This document shows, in pieces, positions 47,464 through 58,563 of a stretch of 64,000 nt of DNA. Made by a program: the position numbers and the translations under genes. The notes under the pieces were generated by a model. The model was not told the DNA's origin, ran no database searches, and was given only the letters and a program-made list of their open reading frames with translations. Origin of the DNA: Muricea muricata (lineage: Eukaryota; Cnidaria; Anthozoa; Malacalcyonacea; Plexauridae). Location: contig OY979717.1 in the NCBI GenBank assembly GCA_963855995.1, forward strand, positions 45,186,044-45,250,043. The letters are read 5' to 3'. How positions within the stretch are numbered: position 1 is the first letter of the stretch; every line of letters begins with the position of its first letter.

Positions 47464-47577
47464 CACGCCATTTTGACGCCATTCTCACTTCGTCTTTGAC
47501 GTCGCGTCGTGTTTGCTAAACCTCGCTATTATCAGGGGAACGCTCAGACCGGGGGAATGCTCAGACCGCTACACCGG

Positions 47578-48655
47578 CCGTGTGTTGCAGATTCCTTCGC
47601 TTTTCACCGTCGAACTTTGCTTTTATGATCCGCGAAATACCATTATTTTTACTAGGTATTATTAGAAGAATATCCTTAATGGCTTTGAACGAATTCTGTT
47701 GCTTCGGTGACTTTGAAATCTTCGATGTTGTCGAAGTGTTGTTTTGGCGAATTATAGCTTCAACTTTGGGTCATGTCACTTGTCTTCTCGAAATATAGCA
47801 TGTAACACACTTCACACGAGTTTTAACTGTAGCACACGAACAAACGGTATTGTGTTAAACTTTGGAAGCAAAAATTAAACAACTCGACTAGCAGGGTTTG
47901 ATGTAAACCACTCCGAAGAAATTCCATCATGAGGCAACCGGTCGCCAATTTCCAAACACACACGAACTGCACGAAAAGAACGCGCGAACTTGATGACAGG
48001 GGGGTTGCACATTTTCACGAGCGATGGTTAAAAAGAAGTAAACATTCAGGGTCTGTTTTTTTTCCGAAAGAGGGGTCATAGACCCGAAGGTATAATGTAA
48101 GAAAAATATTTAAATAAATATTTAAATTTTAATTTCGTGGGCTATGTAAATGAACACGTGCGTATTTGAATATTTACCAGTGATATTTACTTCTTTTTAA
48201 CCGTCGATCGTGAAATGTACAACCCCCCTGTCATCAAGTTCGCGTGTTCGTTTCGTGCAGTTCGTGTGTGTTAATTTGGAAATTGGCGAACGGTTGCCTC
48301 ATGATGGAATTTCTTTGGTGTGGTTTACATCAAAACCTGCGAGTTGAATTGTTTAATTTTTGTTTCCAAAGTTTAACACAGTACCGTTTGTTCGTGTGCT
48401 ACAGTTGAAACTCGTGTGAAGTGTGTTAAATGCTATATTTCGAGAAGACAAATGACATGACCCAAAGTTGAAGCTATAATTCGCCAAAACAACACTTTGA
48501 CAACATCGAAGATTTCAAAGTCACCGAAGCAACGGAATTCGTTCAAAGCCATCAAGGATATTCTTCTAATAATACCTAGTAAAAATAATGGCATTTTGCG
48601 GATCATAAAAGCAAAGTTCGACGGTGAAAAGCGAAGCAATCTGCAACACACGGCC
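47578..48655. repeat. Inner palindrome of the foldback element
   Basis: About 47578-48060 and 48170-48655 are inverted copies (for example CGTGTGTTGCAGATT / AATCTGCAACACACG), with an AT-rich apex near 48110 containing TATTTAAATAAATATTTAAA. The apex is itself self-complementary. Confidence 0.8.
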
Positions 48656-49162
48656 GAATTCGCAAAATGGCGTCGGTGAGTGAATTTATCGGTTCTATAT
48701 ATCGGCAGGTTTGCATGCTCTGTTATGTAGAATACGAGAATTATGTTTAAACAAGTGTGAAGTTTGACAATAGCGGAAAAATTTTCGGAAAAAATATAAA
48801 TAATCCACTTTGCCAATGTTGTAACTTAAATTATGCATATTCAGCAATTTTCCCCTAATAAGGTATGGCCATATTCTTGGAATATATTAAAGCTAGAGAT
48901 TTTTTGCTCCCTAACTACCACCTCTAAAGTGACCACTCTGAACACCATAAAAGCTTTAAAACAAATGTATCTCTAATGATTCAGAAGTTGTAGTCCTAAC
49001 GAGAGGGTTATTTCTGCGAGTGCTCGTTTTCGGACGTTTCGTCCCGGATTCAGGTTTGGGCAAATATGCCATCTTGTTCGCCATGGTTAACTTACCCTAA
49101 AACAGTTGAGATTATCTGAGGTAAATGAAACGCATACAAACTCCTTGACAGGTCCTAGACTA

Positions 49163-49936
49163 CAAGGAGCGAAGGAGTGCAGCAACAGCGAAGCGTTTCT
49201 GTTTTTGTCCAAAGCCATTTTTTAATCTAAAGCAATCTAGAGCGGTGATTTCGGCGAACAGAAATACCGAATGTGCGAGTTTGTTCAGATTTTTATTGCG
49301 GGACCCTCAACAATCCACATCCTCAACAATCCACATTGCCAGGCAGGCAGAGTTGTGTTGTCGAACGTTATGGCAGTCTTTCGAGAGAAGTTGTTCGTTG
49401 GACGATTTCGAGGCAAGCGAGAATGCTGCTGCTGTCTCAAACTTGGTCAATATTGCAATGTGCTTTTGTCCTGGCCACTGCCTTCGGGAGAGAGAAACAA
49501 CTCTTTGTTTCAGAGCGTGCCATGAAAGGGATTTCGGGCAATACATGAACAACAGAAGAGTGCTTGAAGATACAGTCTCATACAGACAGCGGTAATACAG
49601 ATCATACAGTAAGATCATTTTGGGATCGTTTTATAGATCTTTACATCACTATGTTTTTGAACTTTATGGAAGCATGTAAAGGTGTTAACAATTGCATGTT
49701 GACAAGTTTACCATATTTCATACCTTATTACTAAGAAACTCTAAACTCTCAAGCTCCAGTCCTAGCTGATCAAACAAATTAAATACATCAAATTTGTAGT
49801 CAGGCTCTATTATATTGTAAAATATGAGAAAGAGGTACAACTCTCACTAAAATATAAATTAAATCTCTTATAGTGACCACTACTTATTTGATATTATTAG
49901 TAGTTATTTAGTATAATCTATAGTAGTGTTCCCTTT
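49163..49936. other. Unassigned block, locally GC-richer
   Basis: 49170-49600 has open frames on both strands and a duplicated CCTCAACAATCCACAT. None of the translations matches a family I recognise. 49620-49936 is AT-rich non-coding sequence. Confidence 0.3.
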
Positions 49937-50159
49937 CTAGGATTCAGATTTTGTCATGGAAGAAATGTTCAGCAAAAAGGAGGAAGACTTGGGAGAAGAC
50001 AGTAGACATGGGGTCTGCTGTCTATTTGCTGACTGTGGAGCATCACCAATGGGAGGTGGTGAATTGGGTAGCGGAGCTGATATTCCCTCAACATAACTGT
50101 CACTGTCTTCTTCACTGGTTACAGTCAATGTTTCTTCACCAACAGGACAATGAACAGAT
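49937..50159 (-). CDS. Candidate 3' exon, Ser/Pro-rich acidic C-terminus
   Basis: Read leftward, an acceptor (TTAAATAAG|) at 50160 opens SVHCPVGEETLTVTSEEDSD and then a Ser/Pro-rich run ending SMTKSES and TAG at 49939-49937. Its start resembles the exon at 50663-50585 (PLVYEEEETLTC), so the two may be alternative or duplicated terminal exons of one gene. The opposite strand is also open here, so strand is uncertain. Function unknown. Confidence 0.3.
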
Positions 50160-50584
50160 CTTATTTAATACATGTGTCACATTACAGTCACAGCAAAATA
50201 GACGCATGACACAACAACTTCCTGTTAAATTACCCATCAGAATGCTATATCTTATTCGTGAGAATTCTGATTGGTCAATAAACAGAAAGTTTTGAACATT
50301 GTAATAAACTTTTCTAAAAATATTAAGGAATTGATCAGAGGAACTGCTAAATTTGAGCAAATGAATTGGTCAGATATTTTTGGAACGCTTATATTGCTGC
50401 GACTGTAAACTGTGTGATACAAAGCAAGTTAACCAAGAATAGTATTTTTTTCTTTGGGGAACATACACTAAGGTTATTTTGCAAACAAATTAATTCATAG
50501 TTTTCACATATTGGTACTCATCAATTAATACAGCAATGTAGTAGGAATGGAAAAGCACCATTCCTCCTACAAATATTCAATCAT

Positions 50585-50663
50585 TCAAGGAGTGTCCTCT
50601 TTCTTTGTTTCATCACTACCCTTGCTACAAGTTAGTGTCTCCTCTTCTTCGTACACTAAAGGT
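50585..50663 (-). CDS. Candidate terminal coding exon
   Basis: An acceptor (TTATTTCAG|) at 50664 is followed in phase 1 by PLVYEEEETLTCSKGSDETK and a short KEDTP tail ending in TGA (50587-50585). An acidic, charged C-terminus directly after a good polypyrimidine tract is typical of a last exon. Upstream exons would lie to the right but none could be found before the repeats starting at 51436. Family unknown. Confidence 0.35.
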
Positions 50664-51435
50664 CTGAAATAAAAATACAAAAATGTCAGTAACACTGAAC
50701 ATTCAGCATTTGCAATTTAAGTAGTAAAGTATGATAGGCATGTGAGGGGAATTTCCAAACAGTTTTACAAAAGGGCGGGAAATTGGTCAACTGATTTTTT
50801 CAAGTCAAATGGCTGGGTGTTCATGTATGTCCAGAGACATATGAGGCTTTGGATAGTGCTTTTTCCTTACCATGCATATGACAGGCTCTTAAACCAGGAA
50901 TCCTAGACATAACTAATTTATCCTATTACTCCTGACATGTAACTTTGTTTTATTGCCAACGACCCACAGGTTAAAGGTATTTGAATATTTGATACAGTGA
51001 TACATCGTCACATTATATGGACATCCCTATATAGTATGATACATATATTGATAAAAACAGTTGATGTGTGAGAAGATAATAGTCGAATTTGAATTTGCCT
51101 TCTGACTCTCGCTGTTTCTGATTGGATACAAAAGAAGTTGTCACATTGGCAGCTTTGGACGATAGTATATATTTACTATTCCAAAATTGTGCCCATATAT
51201 TATTTGTCCTGAAATTTATAACTGTTTTATGTCGGACAAACATGTGCGGTTTCATATTTCAAAGCCATAAATACGACACATGGAAAGTTTAACAAATAAA
51301 AAAGCCTCGATTACTTTACACTGATTTTACACACGATGAGAGCGAAGACGTTAGTAAACCCTAGGGTAAACGTTCGGGCGACAATCGACGTTTAGTAGTT
51401 GCATAGGTGACAGATATAAAAATAAAAAATACAAC
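50664..51435. other. Gene-free interval
   Basis: No exon beyond the acceptor at its left edge, and no repeat structure that I could define. Confidence 0.4.
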
Positions 51436-51780
51436 TAGGCCTTGGGCCGACCACGGGAAAATCGTCTGGAAAAGCAATCGCGTTGCCCAAATTTGCAGAA
51501 TGAAATATTTCGATATAGACTTTCGTTTTGAACTGTGCTGAATTCAATTCTTCTTGTTCCCAAATCTGAAACCCCGCAGTTTTTGTGTAAAATAGCATTG
51601 AATATTCATGTTTTGAAATTTAAATATAGAATTAGCCGCCATTGTTTTATTAAAAACACATCGTTCAACAGTACGATATTGGTACCAGTCTCTCCCGCAA
51701 TGTATATAAAATACCTCGAAGCTCCTTTTGATGTATAGTTTTTTATAACGCTCGGAATGTTAACATACGCAACTGAAAAT

Positions 51781-51867
51781 AGTCTCTCTTCTAGGGGCGG
51801 AGAAACCAAAGAGAAGCTGAGATCCGCCCCTAGAAGAGAGGCTGAGATCAGTCTGCTACGCAGCCTA
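51781..51867. mobile_element. 87-bp hairpin insertion, 10-bp duplication AACTGAAAAT
   Basis: AACTGAAAAT borders it on both sides (51771-51780 and 51868-51877), and the other arm (near 57587) carries the uninterrupted sequence. The insert is mostly a hairpin: TCTCTTCTAGGGGCGGA and TCCGCCCCTAGAAGAGA, followed by CTGCTACGCAG. Confidence 0.75.
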
Positions 51868-51930
51868 AACTGAAAATGGCACAATAAAAATCTACATTTT
51901 TTAGGCTGAATCTTACTGGGCATCTCAGAT

Positions 51931-53281
51931 CACAGTTAATAGAAGAAGATGGTTAGGCTAGCTGTACCACGTGACAAATTATGTTATTCAACCGTGCTTT
52001 GACGGGTCACGTGGTCCGGTCCCTGCATCATTTCAACAGGGCAGAATGCATGTTTGATGCGCGTGTGACATGTAATGTATTTTCTATAATCTTCAGCGAA
52101 CTGTACATTCACTGCATGTTATTACTGCAAAAAATTAGCTACACGATTTACAATATCTATGTGATATTTACATCACATATTTGTCTTCTTCAAAGTGTCA
52201 CTAAGAGCAACAAAAATCGATTCCTCGTTGATCCAACGAAATTGTGCCATTACTGCCATATACTATATATCCATAACATGATCATAGAAAGCTTATTAAG
52301 CATTTAAAAACTTCGTAATATATGATAAAACAATCTAACCAGAAATCCTTACATTATAAGACCTGCAGTAAGCTAGCAATGCAGTATGTGACTATGCAGA
52401 TGCAATATATATTAGCTAGTTCACTGAAGTTCTGTAATTTTACCGAACTACTTAATCCTGCATAACATAAAAAATTTTTTACATTTCGTCTTTAAAGTTT
52501 CAATTATCCGATTTTATTAATAATAAATGTTCTGGAATTACACATAACCTGAGTTTTGAGAACCGATGCAGGCTTGATCCACACTATTGTTCAGTCCAGT
52601 CTCGTAAACAAATTTTCGTCTTTGACGCACATTTAATACTATACTGTCCCATAGCAGATGTAACTGTTGTTGCGTTTGTTTTGCAAGGACCACATTCTCT
52701 GTACTTCTAGCCTGTGTATCTCATTTTGAGTGGTTTGACTGTTAATACAGAGTACGCAGTCATATTTTATGACAAACAATTGACATCACACCGTGAACTT
52801 CCCTCGAAGCGTCAGTGAATTCTATCCTTATATCGTCTCTTTCAGCTTTGCTCATATCCACGGCAACTTGTACATGATAAACTCATCATTTCAAACATTT
52901 TTAGATTCTTCTAAGTAAATTTGAGGCTTGCTTTTCCTCAATATCTTGCAATTAGCCATTCGTCTGTCATACTTGACCTCGGGGCTTTACACTCAAACAA
53001 TTGTAATTTGATCTTCTAGGCTGTTCTTGGTCCCCGAAATCCCAGCGGGACATCCGTACAAACCGTGATAATAAAAAACTATACATTTTACTGACGAAAA
53101 AGGTTTAAAGATCGCTTAAATTTAACAAAATACTCAACATCCTCTATTATTTTCCTAGTATCGCTCCTTCACTGATGCAGGTTCGGGACCACGTGACCTT
53201 TATTTTAGCGGGTTTCAACGTCATTTTAGAATCCCTCTGAAGTTTGCCGGCTAGCCTAACCATCTTCTCCTATTAACTGTG
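51931..53281. mobile_element. 1.35-kb element, CACAG ends, 7-bp duplication CTCAGAT
   Basis: The 33-base terminal repeats CACAGTTAATAG...AAGATGGTTAGGCTAGC are inverted at the two ends. CTCAGAT flanks both sides (51924-51930, 53282-53288); the other palindrome arm near 54505-54520 shows the empty site. CACGTGAC lies inside each end. The interior has no gene. The same end occurs at 9685 beside a C2H2/RGGL gene, so this is probably a non-autonomous member of that family. Confidence 0.8.
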
Positions 53282-53288
53282 CTCAGAT

Positions 53289-54513
53289 CGAATGAGATAA
53301 AAAGTGCTGGTACAGTATTGCTCAATACTGGAAAAATTTGCGCTGATTCCCAGAGAAATTTCATAAGCGCGCGCGCGCACAGAACTCTATTGCAGTAGAA
53401 AATTTCTGAGCGGATGACCAAAATTTACCGTATGGGCTCAAACTCATTTTCTCATTCCTCAACAAAACACGTGAAAAAAAAATGCTGTTTTCCAAAGTGT
53501 TTTAAAGCGACAAATTTTGACAGATTTTATCCAGAAGGAGTTAGCGACTTTCGCCAAGCTTTGACTTTACGCAATAAACAATGTTTCTGCTGTGTTTCCT
53601 CCTACGACGTACAACCCATATATGTACAATACAAATCATGATGATTTTGTAATAAAATCGAAATATTACTTACCCAATTTTCTTGCTTAACTCATATTTT
53701 GGCTTTCAAGATGCTAATCTTCGGATTATGTTTTGTATTATATTTTTTGAAATTGTCGGCTGGTATTGGGTTTGGTCCATATATGTACGTACCTGTAAAC
53801 TTTAACTTGTGAAAGACCAGTGAAAAGCTTTTAGTGGAAGTCTGCTGTGAAGTTGTATATAAGACGTCAATTCCACTGTTTTACGAAAGTCTAGCTTGCA
53901 TCTCAAACTTTGGTTCCCAGCAGGCGGAGCGCGTCTTAGCAGATGTCTTGCATATCAATAAGTCTTTAGGTGGGGGTGCGAATGCACGTAAACTAACGTC
54001 GGACTGGATTATTCATCATCGCTCATGTTTTCATCCTCGTAGTTACTATTGATCATGTCTTCTTCATCGTAAAACAGTGGAATTGACGTCTTATATACAA
54101 CTTCACAGCAGACTTTCACTAAAAGCTTTTCACTGGTCTTTCACAAGTTAAAGTTTACAGGTACGTACATATATGGGTTGTGAGTCACTTGAGTCGTGGA
54201 GGGAAACACAGCAGAAACATTGTTTATTGCGTGAAGTCAAAGCTTGGCGAAACTCGCTAACTCCTGGATAAAATCTGTCAAAATTTGTCACTTTAAAACA
54301 CTTTGGAAAACAGCATTTTTTTCACGTGTTTTGTTGAGGAATGAGAAAATGAGTTTGAACCCATACGGTAAATTTTGGTCATCCGCTCAGAAATTTTCTA
54401 CTGCAATAGAGTTCTATGCGCGCGCGCTTATGAAATTTCTCTGGAAATCAGCGCAATTTTTTCCAGTATTGAGCAATACTGTACCAGCACTTTTTATCTC
54501 ATTCGACCTGAAA
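53289..54513. repeat. 1.2-kb palindrome
   Basis: 53289-53627 and 54165-54513 are inverted copies (GCTGGTACAGTATTGCTCAA and complement; GCGCGCGCGC and complement). So are 53789-53882 and 54065-54164 (CGTACCTGTAAACTTTAACT and complement). The apex 53883-54064 contains GCAGGCGGAGCGCGTCTTAG, a word shared with 34231. Confidence 0.8.
53628..53776. mobile_element. 149-bp insertion with a 12-bp duplication
   Basis: CCATATATGTAC occurs on both sides (53616-53627 and 53777-53788), while the other palindrome arm has it once (near 54165). The insert is AT-rich, lacks inverted ends and starts AATACAAATCATGATG. A 12-base duplication without terminal repeats would suit target-primed retrotransposition, but no A-tail is seen. 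Confidence 0.55.
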
Positions 54514-55831
54514 TGCCCAGTAAGATTCAGTTTAAGAGGAGATTTTTTAGAAAGTCGCGTATTTCTTGCGAAAACCGCTCAAAACTTAGCGACCAAGCCT
54601 TCGCGAAAAAATGCTCTGGCGCCATCTTTTGTTTTGAAAGTTTTCTAAAAATATTTGCGAAGAAAAACAGAATTTTACTGGATTTTTGGTTATGTCATGG
54701 GGCAAAACATTGCTAAATATAAAGAAGGATAACGTGGTAAGTGTAATATCGTATTTAATAGACGTTGTTTGAATTATTATTATGTTAATATGCACACGTA
54801 TCTGACTCAGGAGTGAGCATATTTTAGCGGCAAAATTACCTGCTACTTTAAATTATTAATAAAACTGATTGAAAGCCACTGCTTTCGTCCTCTGGATGAT
54901 GACCAGCTTGTTCACAACTCGTTAATAACATAAGTACATGGAAAACGTTAAAGGATTTTGCATTTTTAAGGAAGATTTGAGTATTTGTAATTTTAAATCC
55001 GTTTACTTTAATTTACTGATTTTACAGGCATTCAGTTTTTTACTCATTTACAGGCATTCAGTGTACAACTTCATGCCATACGCTATATAATCTGAAACGC
55101 CCTTTTTAGGAATGAAAATAAAATTTTCAGTCATATGTTTACTGTAAAGTTTTGAATTACACCAGCATCACGGATGCAACAATCTGGTAGGAAGGTTGCT
55201 GAACCAGGACTGGTCATAAAGCAGGGCCTGACAGTCAACTGAGGCAGGATGCGTTATTAGTAAAGACACCAGACAGGCTCAAGGAGCCAAGCATGTTGAC
55301 ATCAAAACAAAATTGGCTATATGGTCATAAGGGCCAAATATTTTATTTTTTTTCTTTGATAATTGCCTGGGGATTAACTCAGACCCCCCCCAGTAACCTG
55401 AAGTAAATCAATCCCTCTACTAGTTAACCATGAAAGTATTTTTTTATAGATCTCTGTGATATTACTATTACAATCTTGAAGATATGATTACAGTATCTGA
55501 AAACATCAACCTCATTCTGTCAGTGCTGGGTGACAAAAACCTGCACATTGTGGAATATTTTGTCTACTGTATAAAGTTATAAACATTTTCATTATATTCA
55601 CACAAGAATAGATTGTATCATAAATAATAATCTGTGATTTAATAAATATTCATTTTCATCTTTCATTTTTTGTTTTCTTTAATAGCCTGCAAGAAAAGGT
55701 CTTCTTAGAAATTCTGATATTTTTGCACATTTATTATGATACACTGTATATGCATGATTTAAATTATGCCTGGCCTGGCAGAATTCTAATAATTAGGTCC
55801 CACCCACCCATGTGTTTATTTTCATGTGTTT

Positions 55832-56851
55832 AAAATGTGTTTTTATCATTTAAAATACAATGACCAAATTGATTTGAAAGAAACATGAGTCATGATTGTT
55901 GGTGTGGACAGTACCTGTTAATGGTAGCACTCAGGCATACTATAATTTGGTTGGTTTTAAAAATCATAAAAAACGGCCTTCGACCGCGCACTCAAATTTT
56001 GACCAAAACACATTTTTTGTACACTTACATACCCCTGGCTTAATGTGAAAGACAATTTAGCTTGTTCAGGTTTAGTTCTGGGGTTTATTTTAACCTGTGA
56101 AATTTAGGTAAAGCAGTATAAGGACAACCCCAATTTGACCAGATACACTAACATGATATAAACATTTAGGATTCCATTAAAAATCTTTCAAAATCAAATA
56201 TTCATGAGTTTGAACTTGAGAAAAATAGTTGAAAATGTGTTTATATCGTTTAAAATACAATGACTGAATTAATTTGAAAGGAACATGAACCATGAATGTT
56301 GGTGTGGACAGTACCTGTTAATGGTAGCACCTGGACATAATTTGGTTGGTTTTAAAAATCATAAAAAACGGCCTTCGACCGCACACTCAGATTTTGACCA
56401 AAGCATATTTTTTGTAGACTTAAATACCTGTGGCTTAATGTGAAAAACAATTTAGCTTGTTCAGGTTTAGTTTTAGGGCTCATTTTAGCCTGTGAAGTTC
56501 AGGTTGAACATTACAAAAATAACCCCAATTTGACCAGATACACTAACATGATAAAAACACCCAGGATTGCATTAAAAATCTTTCAAAATCAAATATTCAT
56601 GAGTTTGAACTAGAGAAAAATAGTTGAGAATATGTTTATATTGTTTAAAATACAATGACTGAATTAATTTGAAAGGAACATGAATCATAAATGTTGGTGT
56701 GGACAGTACCTGTTAATGGTAACAGATATTGGACAGTCTTGAAAATCATGAAAAAGGCCTTCGACCGCACACTCAGATTTTGACCAAAACATATTTTTTA
56801 TAGACTTACATACCCCTGGCTTAATGTGAAAGACAATTTAGCTTGTTCAGA
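55832..56851 (+). repeat. 2.6 tandem copies of a ~400-bp unit
   Basis: GGTGTGGACAGTACCTGTTA recurs at 55901, 56301 and 56696, so the period is about 395-400. Copies share TTTAAAATACAATGAC, ACGGCCTTCGACCGC and CTGGCTTAATGTGAAAGACA. The third copy stops after AATTTAGCTTGTTCAG. No open frame is conserved between copies, so it behaves as satellite-like DNA. Confidence 0.85.
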
Positions 56852-58260
56852 CAGGGTTATGGGGTAATTTTGAACGTTCAACTTTATTTTAGGACAACAT
56901 ACTATTGTTGTGTATTTGATGATTATGCAAATTTCACAAAAACAGCAAAAAGTAGTTTAAAGGCCATATGATGCGCAAATCTCAATTTTTGAACAATCAG
57001 GACATTTCCAAAGTGTTTAGAGATGAAATACTTTTACAGTATTAGCATATGAGCAAAAATCAGATTTTCTGAGATACAAATATTATGGTGGACAATTCTA
57101 CAACGAAATTTATTAACATGCAAATATTGTTAATCACTTGGCCAATGACGTCCTCCAAACAGTGAATTTATCAGTTTTAATCTTTCAATAATTGTTCTGT
57201 ATCGTGAAAAAGTATTTTATGAACTTGATATCCAAATGAAATAGGGATATAAATGCAATATTTTACCTTCCACGTTCCATACTACCATAAGTAAATCAAA
57301 CTCGTATCTTTATGACGGCAACATTCACACCAGTAAGACTTGATTATTATCCATTCATATGAACGAAAAGCCTAATACTTTTTTACCATGGATTGTTAGT
57401 CATTTGTTCAAAACACTTCTCATTTTTTCCATCATTTGCCCATGTAAAAAGCACTCAAAAAACCTTCGAAAGGAACACGCCGCCGTCTTGTAAATGCGCA
57501 TACCAATCCGTGCGACCTGATTGGTTTTGAGCAAACAATACGCGATTCTGTAAAAAATCTCCTCTTAAAAATGTAGATTTTTGTTGTGCCATTTTCAGTT
57601 GCGTATGTTAACATTCCGAACGTTATAAAAAACTATACATCAAAAGGAGCTTCGAGGTTATTTTATATCACATTGCGGGAGAGACTAGTACCAAATATCG
57701 TATTGTTGAACGATGTGTTTTTAATAGAACAGAGGCGGCTTATTCTATGTTTAAATTTCAAAACATGAATATTCAATGCTATTTTACACAAAAACTGCGG
57801 GGTTTCAGACTTGGGAACAAAAAGAATTGAATTCAGCACAGTTCAAAACGTAAGTCTATATCGAAATATTTTATTCTGCAAATTTGGGCAACGTCGTTAA
57901 ACGAAAATCGTTAGTGGCCCACGGCCTAAACCGGCAAGTTCGCGTCTTGAGAGTATAGAACTTTTCACAAACATTGCTGCAAAGAAATAGAAGACATATG
58001 CACTTACTTGGTGATGGTATTAATATGTGGCTTCACTTCCGAGCCATGAAATTGTAGCCTCAACTGATGTCTCGACTGTCTCATGAAAGGCCTACTCTGG
58101 GCCCCAATGTCGCCGCGATTACATGCGAAATTTGGCGATATTGGACGATATTAGAAAAAATCTTTAAAATACATGGCGATATTAGGCGACACTGGGCGAT
58201 ATTAGGCGATATTGAGTGATATTAAGCAATATAGGTTATATTATTTGGGTATTAGCATGG

Positions 58261-58563
58261 CCGTAAGAACCACGGGGGCAGGGGGGGCTCGAGCCCCCCT
58301 AACTTCAAAGGCAGGGGGGCTGAGCCCCCCTAAAAAAGATCTTTCAGTCCCGAAGTTAATACATGTTTTTAACGGTTTACAGTGTTACTCATGTATTAAT
58401 CCAATGATTATGGTAAAACTAACCTCAAAAGGGCAGAAAAGCATGTTTGAGCGTGTTAAAAATAGAAAAAAATTTCTGGGGGGCGTGTCCCCGGACCCCC
58501 TAGCAGCACTTGTGTCTTCATCGCTCGAAGAGCCCCCCTAACTTTTTTCATCTTCCTACGGCC
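58261..58563. mobile_element. 303-bp insertion with a 16-bp target duplication
   Basis: TTGGGTATTAGCATGG lies on both sides (58245-58260, 58564-58579). The insert starts CCGTAAGAACCACGGGGGCA and ends CATCTTCCTACGGCC, short inverted ends. It carries repeated GGGGGGCT-GAGCCCCCCTAA palindromes. I know similar GAGCCCCCCTAA elements from other invertebrate genomes. A 16-bp duplication is long for a cut-and-paste element and more like target-primed retrotransposition. Confidence 0.8.

Larger units (their letters stand above)
41684..47573. mobile_element. 5.9-kb TGT...ACA insertion with CCGG duplication
   Basis: It sits between two CCGG copies (41680-41683 and 47574-47577); the other arm of the host element keeps the uninterrupted site. 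The ends TGTCACGGTCTCAACGTTCC and, in reverse complement, TGTAGCGGTCTGAGCATTCC agree at 20 of the first 26 positions. The right end also carries a tandem CGGTCTGAGC-TTCCCC. TGT...ACA termini with a 4-bp duplication would suit a Ginger1-like (integrase-derived) transposon, but no integrase remains, so this is inference. It contains two hAT insertions (43653, 45023) and a direct duplication, TGAATTTTGCC-AATTTGAGA, near 42590 and 42776. Confidence 0.7.
41175..49162. mobile_element. Foldback element, ~1-kb arms, split by a 5.9-kb insertion
   Basis: The outer ends TAGTCTAGGACCTGTCAAGG and its complement lie at 41175 and 49162, with CAA on both sides. The right arm (about 48170-49162) is continuous. 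The left arm is in two pieces, 41175-41683 and 47578-about 48060, that join exactly when 41684-47573 is removed. Arms match closely by eye, including GTCCTAACGAGAGGGTTATT and its complement. The arm contains no conserved transposase; the open frame across the arm (MAKWIIYIFSENF...) exists in both copies but has no family I recognise. Confidence 0.8.
51436..57928. mobile_element. 6.5-kb composite inverted-repeat element
   Basis: The outer ends TAGGCCTTGGGCCGACCACG and its partner near 57905-57928 (GTGGCCCACGGCCTA) are inverted. About 340 bases of each arm match (51436-51780 versus 57590-57928), including ACACATCGTTCAACA and its complement. A second palindrome (53289-54513) and the 400-base tandem array (55832-56851) lie inside. 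Three later insertions can be defined at 51781, 51931 and 53628. No intact gene was found. A short frame at 53834-54052 has no recognisable family. Confidence 0.6.

Noticed and set aside
41684..47573. LTR retrotransposon, because of TG...CA ends and a 4-bp duplication
   Set aside because: The two ends are inverted copies of each other, not direct repeats, and there is no primer-binding site, polypurine tract or reverse transcriptase.
48433..48816. 127-codon frame MAKWIIYIFSENF... as a host gene
   Set aside because: It lies wholly in a foldback arm, is mirrored by the left-arm pieces at 41521 and 47580, and has no known domain.
53834..54052. Frame with LADVLHINKSLG, resembling a kinesin motor word
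   Set aside because: The surrounding residues do not fit a kinesin and the frame spans a palindrome apex; chance similarity.
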